Shown here: positions 24,801 to 36,900 of the stretch, piece by piece
How positions within the stretch are numbered: the stretch's first letter is position 1
Layout: each line of letters starts with the position of its first letter
Source: Cichorium intybus
Taxonomy: Eukaryota > Streptophyta > Magnoliopsida > Asterales > Asteraceae
Length of the DNA: 64,000 bases
Assembly (NCBI GenBank): GCA_023525715.1
Contig: CM042012.1
Span: 43,232,941-43,296,940, forward strand
Direction: 5' to 3'
Translations under genes and position numbers: made by a program
Notes under the pieces: model-generated
Database searches by the model: none
What the model saw: only the letters and a program-made list of their open reading frames with translations
What the model was told of the DNA's origin: nothing

Positions 24801-25084
24801 TTTGGATGCATCAATATTCAAGTTATTACTACTAATGCAATTAATACATTCATACAACATTTCAAAGATAATTTAAAGAAATCGACATTTTATTAAATCA
24901 AAAATCCTCGAACAATGTACTATATGATAACAATGTCATACGCATCTACAAGCTAATAACAAAATCAAATATCTAACTAAACTTCAAAACCGCATGAGCT
25001 CGTGATCAATCTGAATGTGCTCCTATGCGTTAATGTCCCGCATCCTACTGAGTCCCTGCATACAGAGCAAATGTGACAATCACA
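21865..25084 (-). other. Long 3' non-coding region of element B
   Basis: No reading frame of note. Collinear with the same region of C (26950-30050). It has two copies of the GAGCG..GTGTGG hairpin motif (22426-22450 degenerate, 23395-23430 intact) and two units of a repeat, CAA(G/C)TGATTCCAAAGTCCTGTCC-like, at about 24590-24745. Confidence 0.7.
23395..23430 (-). promoter_or_regulatory. 36-nt hairpin in the 3' region of B
   Basis: Minus strand: perfect stem GTTAGTG/CACTAAC around GAGCGTGTGTGGTTTACCGG. A degenerate partner lies at 22426-22450. Confidence 0.6.
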
Positions 25085-25437
25085 TCCTGTATCAAGGAAT
25101 TAAGGACCAGGAGTTTTCAATCTTAGATATATATGAGTTGCCAAACGATTCGGCTTTGGAGCGTCTTCCAATTTTTCTTTGACTGTATCCTACCCTGTGG
25201 ATTCCCAGTTAGAGACATCTCAGAACCGGTCCAGACGATCTGGGTTGTTTCTTGATGTGTCTCATCTCTGAACTCAATCCCGAAGTAGCCGAATCAGTGG
25301 AACTATGCATCTCCATGCATTTCCATGATAGTCTTTTCCTGGTTCCCTTTCCTGTACATCTGGGTGAATAGATCGTACTGGTTAATCAGGTAGTTGAGTT
25401 AATGCTCAGCTTCCGATTAATAGGGTGACCAAGTTTA
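25085..25437 (-). pseudogene. 3' part of the B gag, cut by element C
   Basis: Minus strand. Collinear with the end of the intact C gag, including the LTGSRRSKK-like basic tail region and the segment encoding the FIQTYRKE-like stretch, but with stops and indels. At 25437 the sequence jumps into the LTR of C and resumes at 32891. Confidence 0.75.
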
Positions 25438-26202
25438 TGAAGGGTTTTCTAGCAATCAAAGAACAAATAATTATTATGGTTCACATGCAACCCTAGAAAG
25501 ATCTATGTTTTCTTATATGAAGATAATAAACTAAAACCTAAGGCCAACAATTTAATTCTAAAGATCAAATAAGAAATTAACCAACCTTTGATTCTTGATC
25601 TTGAAGCCAGCAGCACAAATGTCCTGCCTCAAATGGTGTCACACCCAAAGCAATGGAGAAGACAGTCCAGCAGAGTAATCACAGTGAAAATGGCGTAGGA
25701 TTAGGGTTCCCAGGGGACCCCTATTTATAGCTCTCAGGTGGTACATCTTGAAACCCTAGAGCCCATCTTTGGTAAGCCTTTTACCAATTGAGTAAGGCTT
25801 CCTCTAAACCCTAATTAGGGTTTCGAGATTTATGGTGCCCACAACATAAACTCGCCACTTTCCACCCTTGTACACTGGCCAGTTAATATTCAACTATTGA
25901 ATAATTTCAGAACCAGTCCCTGCACTATTAATTAATTAATTTAATCACTAAATTAAATCTAATTAATTCTAGATTAAATCTTAATTAATTATTATAGTTT
26001 CTAATTAATATATTAACACTTAAATATATTAATAAACCATTTAATTAATTCTATTGATTTATTAAACAATTAATAAATCAACCTTTTACTCTACTGAACT
26101 CTATCCTAACCTCCAGCTATGAGGGCAACCCAAATGGACTTATGCTTCAATTAACAAGATAAATATAAATATAAAGTCATGGCTTAGACACCTAATCCAA
26201 CA
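25438..26202 (-). repeat. 3' LTR of element C
   Basis: 765 bp, TGTTGGATTAGG ... AACCCTTCA on the minus strand. Confidence 0.95.
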
Positions 26203-29200
26203 GTCTCCCACTTGGATAAGTTTATGACTTTAATTTATCTTCTGATTAATAAACAACCTGCAGCTTCCAAGAAACTGCTGCTGAACTCTGACCCAGTCAG
26301 TTCTGTCCATAGATAAGTGATCATATAATCCTTCGTCCAACAAGATAGACACGAGACATGGATTGAGATCAATCTCTGTCCGATACTTTGTTTCCCGATT
26401 TCCGATTCTGCTTATGACTTTCGGAATTCTAATTGAACACATCAATTTAGTCCAGGCTGGCCAGCACTTTAGTCAACTTCAAAATCATCGAGCGGCCTAC
26501 AGATATCTATTTCCCATCAGGGTCAAGGAATGAATAAGCTTTGACTCATATGCTTGTGTCTTTTACTTATCAAAATCGTACACAACAATGCGTTTTATAA
26601 CATCGAGTTATCGATGCGTTTACGCATTATCAATGCACAACCGACTCGCAAATTTCACTCATATGTCTCCGCTTCAAGATCATAAGATGTTATCGTCTCA
26701 ACATTGCTCGTGATGTAATCCATGAAGCAATCTATTGAGCGCGGGTTTATCCAATACTCAAATCTCTATCTAAGTACTCGTGAACGTTGTAGCAGTCTTA
26801 CTGCAATGTCTAACTCCTTAGACAATCTACAAACCAATTCACGACAGTCTTCGTTCATACTTACTCCCGAAAAATATGAGCGACTGTAGACCTTTGAATA
26901 ATCAAATTATTCGGGAAGTGAAAACATGCAAAAAATGAAACTTAAAATCTGACTGGAGCTACACTTGCTTATTACCAAGTCTCCATGAGGTAATCACCAA
27001 GTCGGATTCTTCATAAAACTATTATCGGTTTCTAGATTCCTTTTAAACTTTTTAATTCATGTTATGCATCTATGTCTATATGACCTTTCACTCTTTCTAT
27101 GTATCCAAATGTCATACAATGATACACTTTATCCAATCGGACATTCATCCGATGATATCTCAATTTAGTCATATACCGTCATTCTCACTTACATCTCCAT
27201 TTCGTGTACTCTGACTTTCCATGGTTCTTGGGATCTTTAGTCTACATGACTGCACCCTAAGACTATTTCGAGGTGTTACGATGTGCCGGTGACCCACACG
27301 CGCTCTATCAGAATACCAACGAAATTCTTTAACCATTAAGTCCTTTTACTTATTTGAAACTCTTTTCAAATTATTATTAACATTCACCCCAATCATTTTC
27401 CAATGATTTCCCATGTATGTACAGAATCCATTAAGTATTCCCAGCCAGTTCATATCCTGAATCTGACTCACTATGCTCTAAGCATTAAGTCATAAGGACA
27501 TGTTCATGACACTTCTGATCGATCCAAGAAGCTCGTGGAATCTGATCTAATCTTATTCCAAACCCTTTTGGAATCTTAGGATTACTTATAATCCTTGTGT
27601 CACGACTTTCAATACCTATTTACTTTCGGAGACTCTTTCTCATGCATCTTGAATCGAACCAAGATCATGCTTACTATGGCTAGGTCTATACTAATGATAA
27701 CATCTATCTGATAGATGTCTATGGATTATGTGAGTATGTTGCACCTTCTTTATATCTCTCATGCCAAATCATCACACTTTGCAATGATAGAAAACTCTTT
27801 CCTACGGCAATGCATCTTGAGTCTCATCAAGATCATTTTGGCAGAGTTTCGATCTATCTCATAGATGTTTACAACCACCTGAGTATTCCGTATCTCTATT
27901 AAGTCTTTCATAGCGATCCATCTCTTAACACCAAGTCATTACACTTTGTAATGAAAAGAGACGTTTCCTAGAAACAATATGTAACTCACATATGGAGATA
28001 GTAGATAACAGCGACACTCCCACTGGCTTTGACACGATTATGGACTATTCACAAAATACAGAACTTTTAGCACATTTTGAGAATCCAGACCTTTCTGACA
28101 TCTTAATGGAAATCTTTCAGCCCTTTCTCAAAATCCAATCCTTTGGCATATTTTGAGAATCTGAATATCCTTTCTTACGAGATACCCTTGGGGTTAACCC
28201 CAGGCCCTTGTACCTTTGTAGTGGCATACTCTTTGTGAGTCCCTATTAGTGTGTCGGTGATCCACACGCGCTCCACTAACGACTTACAATGTGCCATGCA
28301 GAATCCTTTCGGATTTCATCTTCTATTGAGATTGCTTCTCTCGGGGTCAATTACTTGACTCTGAGTATCGTCTCACTCAACCAGATGTTTTGAAGGTATG
28401 TTTTTGTCCATGCTGCTTTCTTTTGATGATTCAATTACTCCCACTGGTTTTTAGACCAAGTGTAAAAATCAGTCAAAATGCTACATAGACTGTATCTCGT
28501 CCTAAGGTTCTCTTAATTGGCAGCAACCGGGCTCACCAATGCTTCCAAGTAGTCGGATTGTAAATCCGTACCAAGTATAGTGTGTCACCACTATTCGGTA
28601 TGTCACCCCAATCATAACTATTTATGATGGTGATCAGTACTACTGGTCAAGAGAAGATTATGTCAGTGTTGAAACAGAAATCTGATTTCTGCTCTAAGCC
28701 TAGTGATGACTAAAGGTTCTTTTACTTGGCTAATCCTGAACTCATTCAGGATTGTCCCAACTCCCACTATTTCCTTAGAACATGAGTTCTTTCTAAATGA
28801 GCTATTTCTTTTTAGGGTACAGTGGGATAGCCAGTGAAAAGACATTTCTGATCATGTTCAGGCTAGTCATGAGGTTCTGACGAACACTACAAGACCCTTG
28901 ACTTTCAATGTACAATTGGGACAATCCCAGCTTTACATTTCAGACAGTGTCTGCAAAACCTACTTAGTCGAAGGATGTGGTTGGAATATGGTTTATATGG
29001 TCTGACCGGTATAGTATTCAATTTATTGGAAACTGATTGGTAATGTATCTCATACATCGAGGATCGAACTGTTTCGACCAATGCTCCATCATCTTCCTTA
29101 ATACACATTATAACTATTAATGTTCTTGGAAGGGAATAAATTGTGAAACATTATCCCAGTTTATGTTGTTACTCAGGTTCTGTGGATCTCGTACTTCCTT

Positions 29201-30052
29201 TGAAGTCCTTGAACTGTTCAAGGTTTCAATTCAATCGCTTATTCTGATAAGCGATGCCATATTCGTCATACCGATTGACAAATATCGCGAAGTACAAATA
29301 ATTGTCTTCTATTTCAAGATTTGAGCAATACACATTAACAGATGTGTCCGTTGCTCCTAATCTCAACGTCTTTTACATCTCTATGTAAGCTTATGACTTT
29401 GTTAATTCTGTTCAAGACTTGCAATCTTCAGTTGACTCTAATTCAACTGATTCCAAAATCCTATCCTTTGGATCTTTGGGTGATTCATTTCTTGCTACAT
29501 GTGCTTTATAAAGAACTTAATCATCATCTGACTCTAAGTCAAATGATTCCAAAGTCCTGTCCAACTAGATCTTTGGTTGATTCATTTCTTGACACATTAA
29601 GAACTCAACTCATCAAGTGACTCTAAGTCAAGTGATTCCAATGTCCTGTCCAACTGGTCCTTTGGTTGAATTGATTCCTATAACATTTATCTTAACAATC
29701 ATAAGGACACAATTCCCAAAATCCAAACACTTCTGATGCATTCAGCATTCAAGTTATCACCAATCATGCATTCAACACAATCATACAACATTTCAAGGAT
29801 AATTTCAGACAACAGGTGTTAAAAGAAAAACGACAATTTTATTAAAACAAAAATCCTTGAACAATGTACTATATGATAGACAATGTTATACGCATCTAAA
29901 GGCTAATAACAATATTTCAATGTCTAACTAAACTTCAAAACTGCATGAGCCGGAAATCCAATCCAAATGTGCTCCTATGCGCCAAAGTCTCGTACCCTAC
30001 TGATTCCCTGCATACAAACCAAAATGTGACTATCACATTATGCATCAAGGAA
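26203..30052 (-). other. Long 3' non-coding region of element C
   Basis: 3.85 kb with no recognisable gene on either strand. The terminal 0.75 kb is shared with A. Two hairpin-motif copies lie at 27282-27306 (degenerate) and 28245-28280. Three units of an 80-110 bp repeat beginning GACTCTAAGTCAAATGATTCC lie at 29436-29680. Collinearity with B shows that the pol-less layout is inherited and not a deletion unique to C. Confidence 0.8.
28245..28280 (-). promoter_or_regulatory. 36-nt hairpin in the 3' region of C
   Basis: Minus strand: stem GTTAGTG/CACTAAT (outer pair G-U) around GAGCGCGTGTGGATCACCGA. The flanks also resemble the leader copy at 31301, so a piece of leader-like sequence is repeated downstream of gag. 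Confidence 0.6.
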
Positions 30053-30892
30053 CTAAGGAACCAGAGTTTTGAGGTTTTTAGATATACCTGAGCTTTCAAA
30101 AGATTTTGACTTTGGAGCGTCTTCCAATCTTTCCGCGACTGTATCCGATTCTATGGATTCCCAGCTTAAGACATGTCCAGACGATCTGGATCGTTTCTTG
30201 CTGCGTCTTTTCACTGGACTTAATCCAGAAGTAGCTGAACCATTGGATCTATGCCTATCCAAGAGTGACTCGTATAAAGTCAACAGTGGATGCATTTCCA
30301 TAAAGGATTTTTTTCGGTCTTCCTTTCTATACGTCTGAATGAACAGATCGTACTCACTAGTCAGTGAAGCAAGTAGAGTGTTGACACTCGACTCCTGACT
30401 CATGGAATAACCAAGTTTGTACAATTCACCTATGTACGCTTCAATCTTAAGAACATGCGAATCGATGCTACTTTCTTCTTTTAACTTGCACTCTGCAAGT
30501 CTTTTGAAGATCCTAGCTCGTTCCTCTTCAACCGGTTTTTGGAAATTTTCCTCAACCAATTGAATTAACTCATATGGCCTCAAGGATTCAAAATCCTTGC
30601 GGAACTCGGGGTCAATGGTCAACAACATGAGGTCACGAATCTTTTCGAATTCATCAACTAACAAGTCATGCTTATCATAAAGGCTCTTTATGATGACTCG
30701 TTCCGGTGGAACCGGGATCGGATACTCGGTGAGATGAAGCTTTCCAGCAATGACGAGAACCATTCTCCAATTGCGAAGCCATTCCTTACAGTTAAGGCCA
30801 GTCACCCCTTCCATATTTGGCAGGTGCATTCTGATGCTCTCAGAATTGGGTGAAGGAGGAGAGGGAGGAGAATAGACACTTGATTCAGACAT
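30053..30892 (-). CDS. Gag-like protein of element C (intact, 279 aa)
   Basis: Start MSESSVYSPPSPPSPNSES, a Ser/Pro-rich N-terminus, then MEGVTGLNCKEWLRNWRMVL (about residue 27), which matches the copia gag pattern seen in A (LDGTNYNDWIRNIKMAL). A helical region follows (EFEKIRDLMLLTIDPEF; about 80-100), then LKIEAYIGELYKLGYSMSQE and LLASLTSEYDLFIQTYRKE (about 150-190), the counterpart of ILNSLPSSYDQF in A. The C-terminus is basic (KRRSKKRSRS, about 228). There is no CX2CX4HX4C zinc knuckle, no protease motif and no polymerase. The intact frame in a copy with about 2 percent LTR divergence suggests the protein was under selection until insertion. Its likely role is capsid formation or co-assembly with the gag of a helper; this is inferred. 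Confidence 0.85.
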   Translation of the reverse strand: MSESSVYSPPSPPSPNSESIRMHLPNMEGVTGLNCKEWLRNWRMVLVIAGKLHLTEYPIPVPPERVIIKSLYDKHDLLVDEFEKIRDLMLLTIDPEFRKDFESLRPYELIQLVEENFQKPVEEERARIFKRLAECKLKEESSIDSHVLKIEAYIGELYKLGYSMSQESSVNTLLASLTSEYDLFIQTYRKEDRKKSFMEMHPLLTLYESLLDRHRSNGSATSGLSPVKRRSKKRSRSSGHVLSWESIESDTVAERLEDAPKSKSFESSGISKNLKTLVP

Positions 30893-31220
30893 CTACAATG
30901 AACATAATTTATTAGTTTAATTAATCATTTTAAATAATTACCCAGTATATTATTTATTAAGGCTAGGACCCAAAATACCCCAACTATGATGTGAAGAGGG
31001 ATGCCGTAATCACAACATAATGGTCATTAAGGTAGATAATACACTTATCAATTTCATCTTATGAAATTCCTAGATCAGTTGAGACACATTGAACTGTTCA
31101 ATGACATGTTTAGTCTCGGATGTGCCCCACTGTTTGTGACTGGGATGCCGAGGATCACAAACCGGGTGTGAATAACCATGCAAATTTGCTCGGTACTCTC
31201 GAAGTCAATTGTCATCTCTA

Positions 31221-31256
31221 ATTAACGTGCCGGTTAACCACACACGCTCCGTCAAT
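31221..31256 (-). promoter_or_regulatory. Leader hairpin, downstream copy (element C)
   Basis: Minus strand: stem ATTGACG/CGTTAAT (one G-U) around GAGCGTGTGTGGTTAACCGG. The loop contains the perfect palindrome GGTTAACC. Confidence 0.7.
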
Positions 31257-31300
31257 AATGAGAAAATCGAGGAACCCATTGCAAGTCTTTGTGAACCCCT

Positions 31301-31336
31301 ATTGGTGTGCTGGTTAACCACACACGCTCCACCAAT
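31301..31336 (-). promoter_or_regulatory. Leader hairpin, upstream copy (element C)
   Basis: Minus strand: perfect stem ATTGGTG/CACCAAT around GAGCGTGTGTGGTTAACCAG. Spacing to the downstream copy is exactly 80 nt, as in A. Confidence 0.7.
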
Positions 31337-32112
31337 GTTTCACAAATTGCAATGTGCAATTTCATGGATTATCACCAATTCACATTTTTAAACCTAAAGT
31401 AACTAGATTGGAATTTGTTCAAAGTTCTAGTACTTTCAATTATAGCATTATACTTTTAAGAGGCTTAGCGGTTCTATCAAACCCGTTCGGCTGACGACAC
31501 TCGACTGACCAGGAGAGCGGTGGGTAAGAGTGGATACCCATTAGACTGCCATTTTATAGGCAGTCGCCTTAGACCCTCTTTATAGGACAGTTTTGTGAAT
31601 GAGGCCTACTAACGGTAAAACTAACCAATTCTCTTATATATAGATATTAACTTTTAATCATAAATATATAAGATATATTTTAATCTTATTAAAATATTTT
31701 AGAATTAATTTAATCATAATTTTTGCAAATTTTAAACTATTTTTTTTGAACATTTAAATTAATTCTTTAAGTCGATTTAATTGATCTTTTAATTAACAAT
31801 TAATTAAACTAATTAAATCTAAGATAGATTTCATAAATTAATCAAATTAATTTTCTATCTAATAACCCTAGTTGGTCGAAATTTGCATGCAAGGTAATTA
31901 GGGTTCCAGTTATTCAATTTAGTAAACTACCAAAAATAACAACCAACTAAACAAGGCAAGCAAATCAAGGGGGGACCAAGGGTGGCGGCTAGGGTTAGGA
32001 AACCCTAGCCTTGATTTCGACCAAGGCCTCTTCCAAGAGGTGTTTTTCGCAAAAACACTCAAGGCAAAAGCAATTCAAGCAGTTTATATCAAACACAAGA
32101 AAACAAGCCTAT

Positions 32113-32124
32113 GCTCTGATACCA
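32113..32124 (-). other. Primer binding site of element C
   Basis: GCTCTGATACCA on the plus strand, that is TGGTATCAGAGC on the element strand, one base from the 5' LTR. Confidence 0.92.
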
Positions 32125-32125
32125 C

Positions 32126-32890
32126 TGAAGGGTTTTCTAGCAATCAAAGAACAAATAATTCTTATGGTTCACAAGCAACCCTAGAAAGATCTATGTTTTC
32201 TTCTATGAAGATAATAAACTAAAACCTAAGGCCAACAATTTAATTCTAAAGATCAAATAAGAAATTAACCAACCTTTGATTCTTGATCTTGAAGCCAGCA
32301 GCACAAATGTCCTGCCTCAAATGGTGTCACACCCAAAGCAATGGAGAAGACAGTCCAGCAGAGTAATCACAGTGAAAATGGCGCAGGATTAGGGTTCCCA
32401 GGGGACCCCTATTTATAGCTCTCAGGTGGTACATCTTGAAACCCTAGAGCCCATCTTTGGTAAGCCTTTTACCAATTGGGCAAGGCTTCCTCTAAACCCT
32501 AATTAGGGTTTCGAGATTTATGGTGCCCACACCATAAACTCGCCACTTTCCACCCTTGTACACTGGCCAGTTAATATTCAACTATTGAATAATTATAGAA
32601 CCAGTCCCTGCACTATTAATTAATTAATTTAATCACTAAATTAAATCCAATTAATTCTAGAATAAATCTTAATTAATTATTATAGTTTCTAATTAATATA
32701 TTAACACTTAAATATATTAATAAACCATTTAATTAATTCTATTGATTTATTAAACAATTAATAAATCAACCTTCTACTCTACTGAACTCTATCCTAACCT
32801 CCAGCTATGAGGGAAACCCAAATGGACTTATGCTTCAATTAACAAGATAAATATAAATATAAAGTCATGGCTTACACACCTAATCCAATA
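32126..32890 (-). repeat. 5' LTR of element C
   Basis: 765 bp. The first bases on the minus strand read TATTGG instead of TGTTGG. TATA box TATAAAT on the minus strand at 32411-32417. Confidence 0.95.
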
Positions 32891-33357
32891 GTTTATACAG
32901 TTCGCCTATGTGTCCCTCAATCATGAGAACATGCAGACAGACGCTACTTCTTTTAGCTTGCACACTTCAAGATCTTTGAAGATCCCAGTTCGTTCCTTTT
33001 CAACCGACTCTCAGAACTTTTCCTCAACCAGTCATGCTAACTAATATGTCCCCAGGAATTCGGAATCCCTGCAGATGTCGTGGTCAATGGTCAATTAGCA
33101 TGAGGCTACGAATTTCTTTGAATTCATCAGTCATGTTCATCACAAAGCTGCTGTGTGATGCCATGCTTCGGTGGAATGGGGAGTGGATATTCAATTAGAT
33201 ATGGCTTGCCAGCAAAACTGAGAACCATTCTCCTTTTGCAAAGCCATTCTACATAGTTTAGGCCAATCATCCTTTCCATTTTTAATAGATACTTTTTGAA
33301 ACTCTCAGAAATGGGTGTTGGAGGAGGAGTAGGATAGTTGACGCTGAGTCCAGACAT
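32891..33357 (-). pseudogene. 5' part of the B gag
   Basis: Minus strand, begins MSGLSVNYPTPPPTP at 33357 and continues LNYVEWLCKRRMVLSFAGKP and YPLPIPP, clearly the homologue of the C gag start. The open frame is lost by about 33127. It continues after element C at 25437. Confidence 0.82.
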
Positions 33358-33688
33358 CAATAGAATCAAAATTTATTAGTTTAATTTTAATCCTCTTTTA
33401 AAAAATTACCCAATTATTATTTAACAGGACTAGGACCCAAAATGCCCCAACTATGGTGTGAAGAGGGATGTCGTAATCACAACATAATGGTCATTAATGT
33501 AGATATACATTTATCAATTTCAATCTCCATGAAACTCCTAGATCTGTGAGATTCATTGACCGAAGTCAATGACATGTTTAATCTCGGATTATGCTCTTCT
33601 ATTTATGACTAAGATGCCGAGGATCACAAACAAGATGTGAATAACCATGCAAATCGCTTGGTAACCTCAATGTCATTTATCATCTCAA

Positions 33689-33805
33689 ATTGATGTGTCG
33701 GTTAACCATATGCGTTCCATCAACAACGATAAATCATGAGATACCCATTACCACTCTTTATGAGCCCTTATTAGTGTTTCGGTAAACCACACACGCTCCA
33801 CTAAT
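33689..33805 (-). promoter_or_regulatory. Twin leader hairpins of element B
   Basis: Minus strand. The copy at 33770-33805 has a perfect stem ATTAGTG/CACTAAT around GAGCGTGTGTGGTTTACCGA. The copy at 33689-33724 has stem GTTGATG/CATCAAT (outer pair G-U) around GAACGCATATGGTTAACCGA. Offset is 81 nt. Sequence of both arms changes together relative to A and C. Confidence 0.7.
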
Positions 33806-33998
33806 GTTTCATAAAGTGTAATGTGCAACTTCATGTGTTAGCATACTTTTCACATTTTTATAAAGTAACTAGTTTGTGATTAGGGTTCCAGTACTTTTGT
33901 CTGATAGCATTATAATTTTAATGAGATTAGGTTCGTCCTATCAAATCCATTCTTCTAACAACACTCAACTGATCAAGGAAGCGGTGTGTGAGAGTGGA

Positions 33999-36900
33999 TG
34001 TGACAACCAAAAAAAAAGTTTTACGTGTTTGAGATATAATTTGTCACTTAATCGTATTATGGAAGGGAAAAATGGTCCAAGAATGTAAAAATAAGAAAAC
34101 TTATGTTTTAATACTATTTATTAAGTCATAAGTAAGTGTTACTTCAGTTAGAAATTTGGTCTTACCGACCTAAGAGCAAAAAAAGAAATAAAGGACCAAA
34201 AGTGAAAATTTTATTTAACAATCTTTAAGAATTAGTATCTCAAAATCTAAAAGGAATTGAGAAAAAGTCCTCAAGGAGACTTTGGTAATATTTGAGATAA
34301 AAAAATATAGGAAAAATATTCAGGCCATTTGGAGTTGTAACGAATGAGTTATGAAGGTTTTAAAATGGCCTAAAAGTGACAAAAATGACCAAAGGGTCAT
34401 TTTCAAGGGTTAATAACGAAAAATCTATAAAGATTTGGAATAAAGTCAGTAGGGAGAAGTTTTAAAGCTTATTCTCACCTTTACAGAAATATGAAGTTTA
34501 CGAAAAAACAGACATCATATGAAAAAGTTATGTTTAAGCGAAGTTGGTGTAAAATATAAGTGAAAAAATGAAGATTTTCACTAAGGTAGGGAGGGGAATT
34601 TTCATCAAATGCCATTAAATTGTAGCCAATGGATTTCTTTACTTTCTGTGTGCTGCGTGATTTCCCAAACACGTGTTCTCCTCATTTACGCCAAATCAGA
34701 ACCAAAATAGAAAGAGAAAGAAAAATGAGAAGTCGTGAGGAGAGGAAGAACAGATGCGACACACGCACACACACATTCATACTCGTGTGTGTGTTTGAGA
34801 TCGAGAGAGAGAAGGAGAGATCATGTGAGAGAGGAGTGAAATTGAGGGCAAGGTTGAGCGAGAACCCGATGCAGATGTCCAGAAGCAGCGACGGCGACTG
34901 TCGATTTTACACCGGCGATGGTGGCGTGGTGCAACAGAAAAGTCCGGAGGTGGCGCTAAGGAGATCATAGGTCTGATTGGGGGTTGTGCATGGTCTTAAT
35001 GAGTTGATTTTTTTGAAATTATAAATAGTCTCGGGTTGCTGTCGGCTATATTGACCGGAAATTAAAGAGAAGGAGCAGCAAACTAAGGCTGTCGACGGCG
35101 GTTGCTGTTGCTGGTGGCAGCAACACCTTAGGGTGATGGCAAGCAACAGTAGAGGGGAGAAATGGTTTCATAGTATCCTGATTTGTTTAGAAAAATGGAT
35201 TATACCTCCCGATTTCAAATGTTTGGGCAGAAATCTCAAGGTAAAGACCTAAGTTCTTGAACCCTAGCTTGTGAATCCGAAAGTTCTTGACATAAATTGG
35301 GATTTAAGTTGGTTTTATGATTTTTATCACTTTATGGTTTCACTTAATGATGGAGAATGGTGATGTTTGTCTTAAGATTCTTGATTTACATGTTAATCAT
35401 TAGAGTATGATTCATGGGATACATGCTTAAATCAGTTTATAAGCTTCAATGAACCAAGTATAGTTGGTACATAATATGAAAATTGTGGACATATGTTGAT
35501 TAGAGAATACAGGAATGTAAGTTGGTATATTTTTCTATAAAGAAAGATATTCAATGGTTGTCAATTGCATGTTTAAAGAAAATATAGAAGAAAATGAATG
35601 AAATTATCAATTCCAATATTTAAAAGAAAAGGGAATGCTAGTTGCTAAATATGTGTTAAAGTAAAAAGGATGGTAATTGTACTATGAGTAATATACTTGA
35701 AGTGGAACAAGGTGTTGTGATAAAGGATAACATTAAATCCATCCTTAGAATGTAGAATGGTAATTATACAAGTTACGTCAAATTATAAGTATAATTTAGA
35801 AGTTTATCACATATGGTTGTTTTGGAATGGGATTGTGAATTTCATTATTTGATGTGAAAGGATTAATGGAATCAAATTGTTGTTAATGTGTAACTATGTA
35901 TGAACAAAAGCTAATTAGTAAAAATGGTATAACTACCAAAGACTATAACAACTAAAATAGTCACGGTCGAAACCAATAGTTCCCATTTTAATCTAAATGG
36001 AAACCCGCGAGCATAGAATTGAACTATAATGGAACTTATGAAATGTTTGGAATATCTTGGTGATAATTTGAAGGAAAGTATCAACGTTTTTGATGGTTTC
36101 TATTTTGGAAACTTTAATTCGTTGACATTGTCAAAATGACATAAACGAGTAAAAAGAAAAGATGTTTTGACATCTAACCATTTAAGTGAACTCGTAGAGA
36201 TATAAAAAGTAGAATGTTGTTAAAATATCCTTGTAGAACCCAAAATTACCATTTTAGGTCAAATGGGACAAAAGGGTAAATTTGTCCAAAATGTTTATTA
36301 TGCTTTAAGAGTCATACCTAACCATTAGAATGGACTTAAATAGTGATTGGAAGTAGTTCAACAATGTTTAGACACATGTCGTATATTTAGTTATCTAATA
36401 AGTTCTAATCTCTTATTGGATCAATAGAGATTGAAGGACGCGTGGAAACTACGAAAGACTATAATTATGTGGACTAGTACAAGAGATGGGTGGATTACTG
36501 TAGTTAGATGTACCTAGCTACTGAGGTGAATACATGTGGCTTCTTCCCACTATAGGGTACATGGCAAATTATTGATAAAGCTTTTATGTGACTTTTTTTT
36601 AATATTAAATGATATACAAATCATTCTAGATATGATATGATTATGAAAGTTTTATAAGAGGATTTTGAAAGTATGTTTTGGCTTTAAGCCATAATGATTT
36701 GGAAGTATGTTTTGGCATCAAGCCATTAATGTTATGAAAGAATGTTTTGGCATTAAGTCTTACGTTGTTATGAAAGAATGTTTTGGCATTAAGACTTATG
36801 TTGTTATGAAAGAATGTTTTGGTATTAAGCCTTACGTTGTTATGAAAGAATGTTTTGGCATTAAGCCTTATGTTCTTATGAAAGAATGTTTTGGCATCTA

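Larger units (their letters stand above)
30893..32112 (-). other. Untranslated leader of element C
   Basis: 1.2 kb between primer site and gag start. The segment at about 31430-31620 is nearly collinear with A 10990-11200, for example the stretch around CCCACCGCTCTCCTGGTCAG. It carries the twin hairpins. Confidence 0.8.
25438..32890 (-). mobile_element. Element C: gag-only (TR-GAG-like) retrotransposon
   Basis: 7453 bp with two 765-bp LTRs (25438-26202 and 32126-32890) that differ at roughly 15 positions by eye, and a perfect target duplication GTTTA (25433-25437 and 32891-32895). Minus-strand order: LTR, Met-tRNA primer site, 1.2 kb leader with twin hairpins, a 279-aa gag gene, about 3.8 kb without any pol domain, purine tract AAGTGGGAGAC, LTR. 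The LTR ends, leader and 3' UTR resemble coding element A. It therefore looks like a non-autonomous member that keeps gag and depends on another element for polymerase functions. Confidence 0.92.

Noticed and set aside
21865..25084. Decayed pol in element B between gag and the 3' LTR
   Set aside because: No integrase, reverse transcriptase or RNase H wording on either strand, and the region is collinear with C, where pol is also absent.
30069..30338. Plus-strand open frames opposite the C gag (also 30668-30853)
   Set aside because: Shadows of the intact minus-strand gag.
32113..32124. tRNA gene
   Set aside because: Only a 12-nt primer site complementary to Met tRNA next to an LTR; no cloverleaf. 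The same applies to 10497, 37841 and the array.
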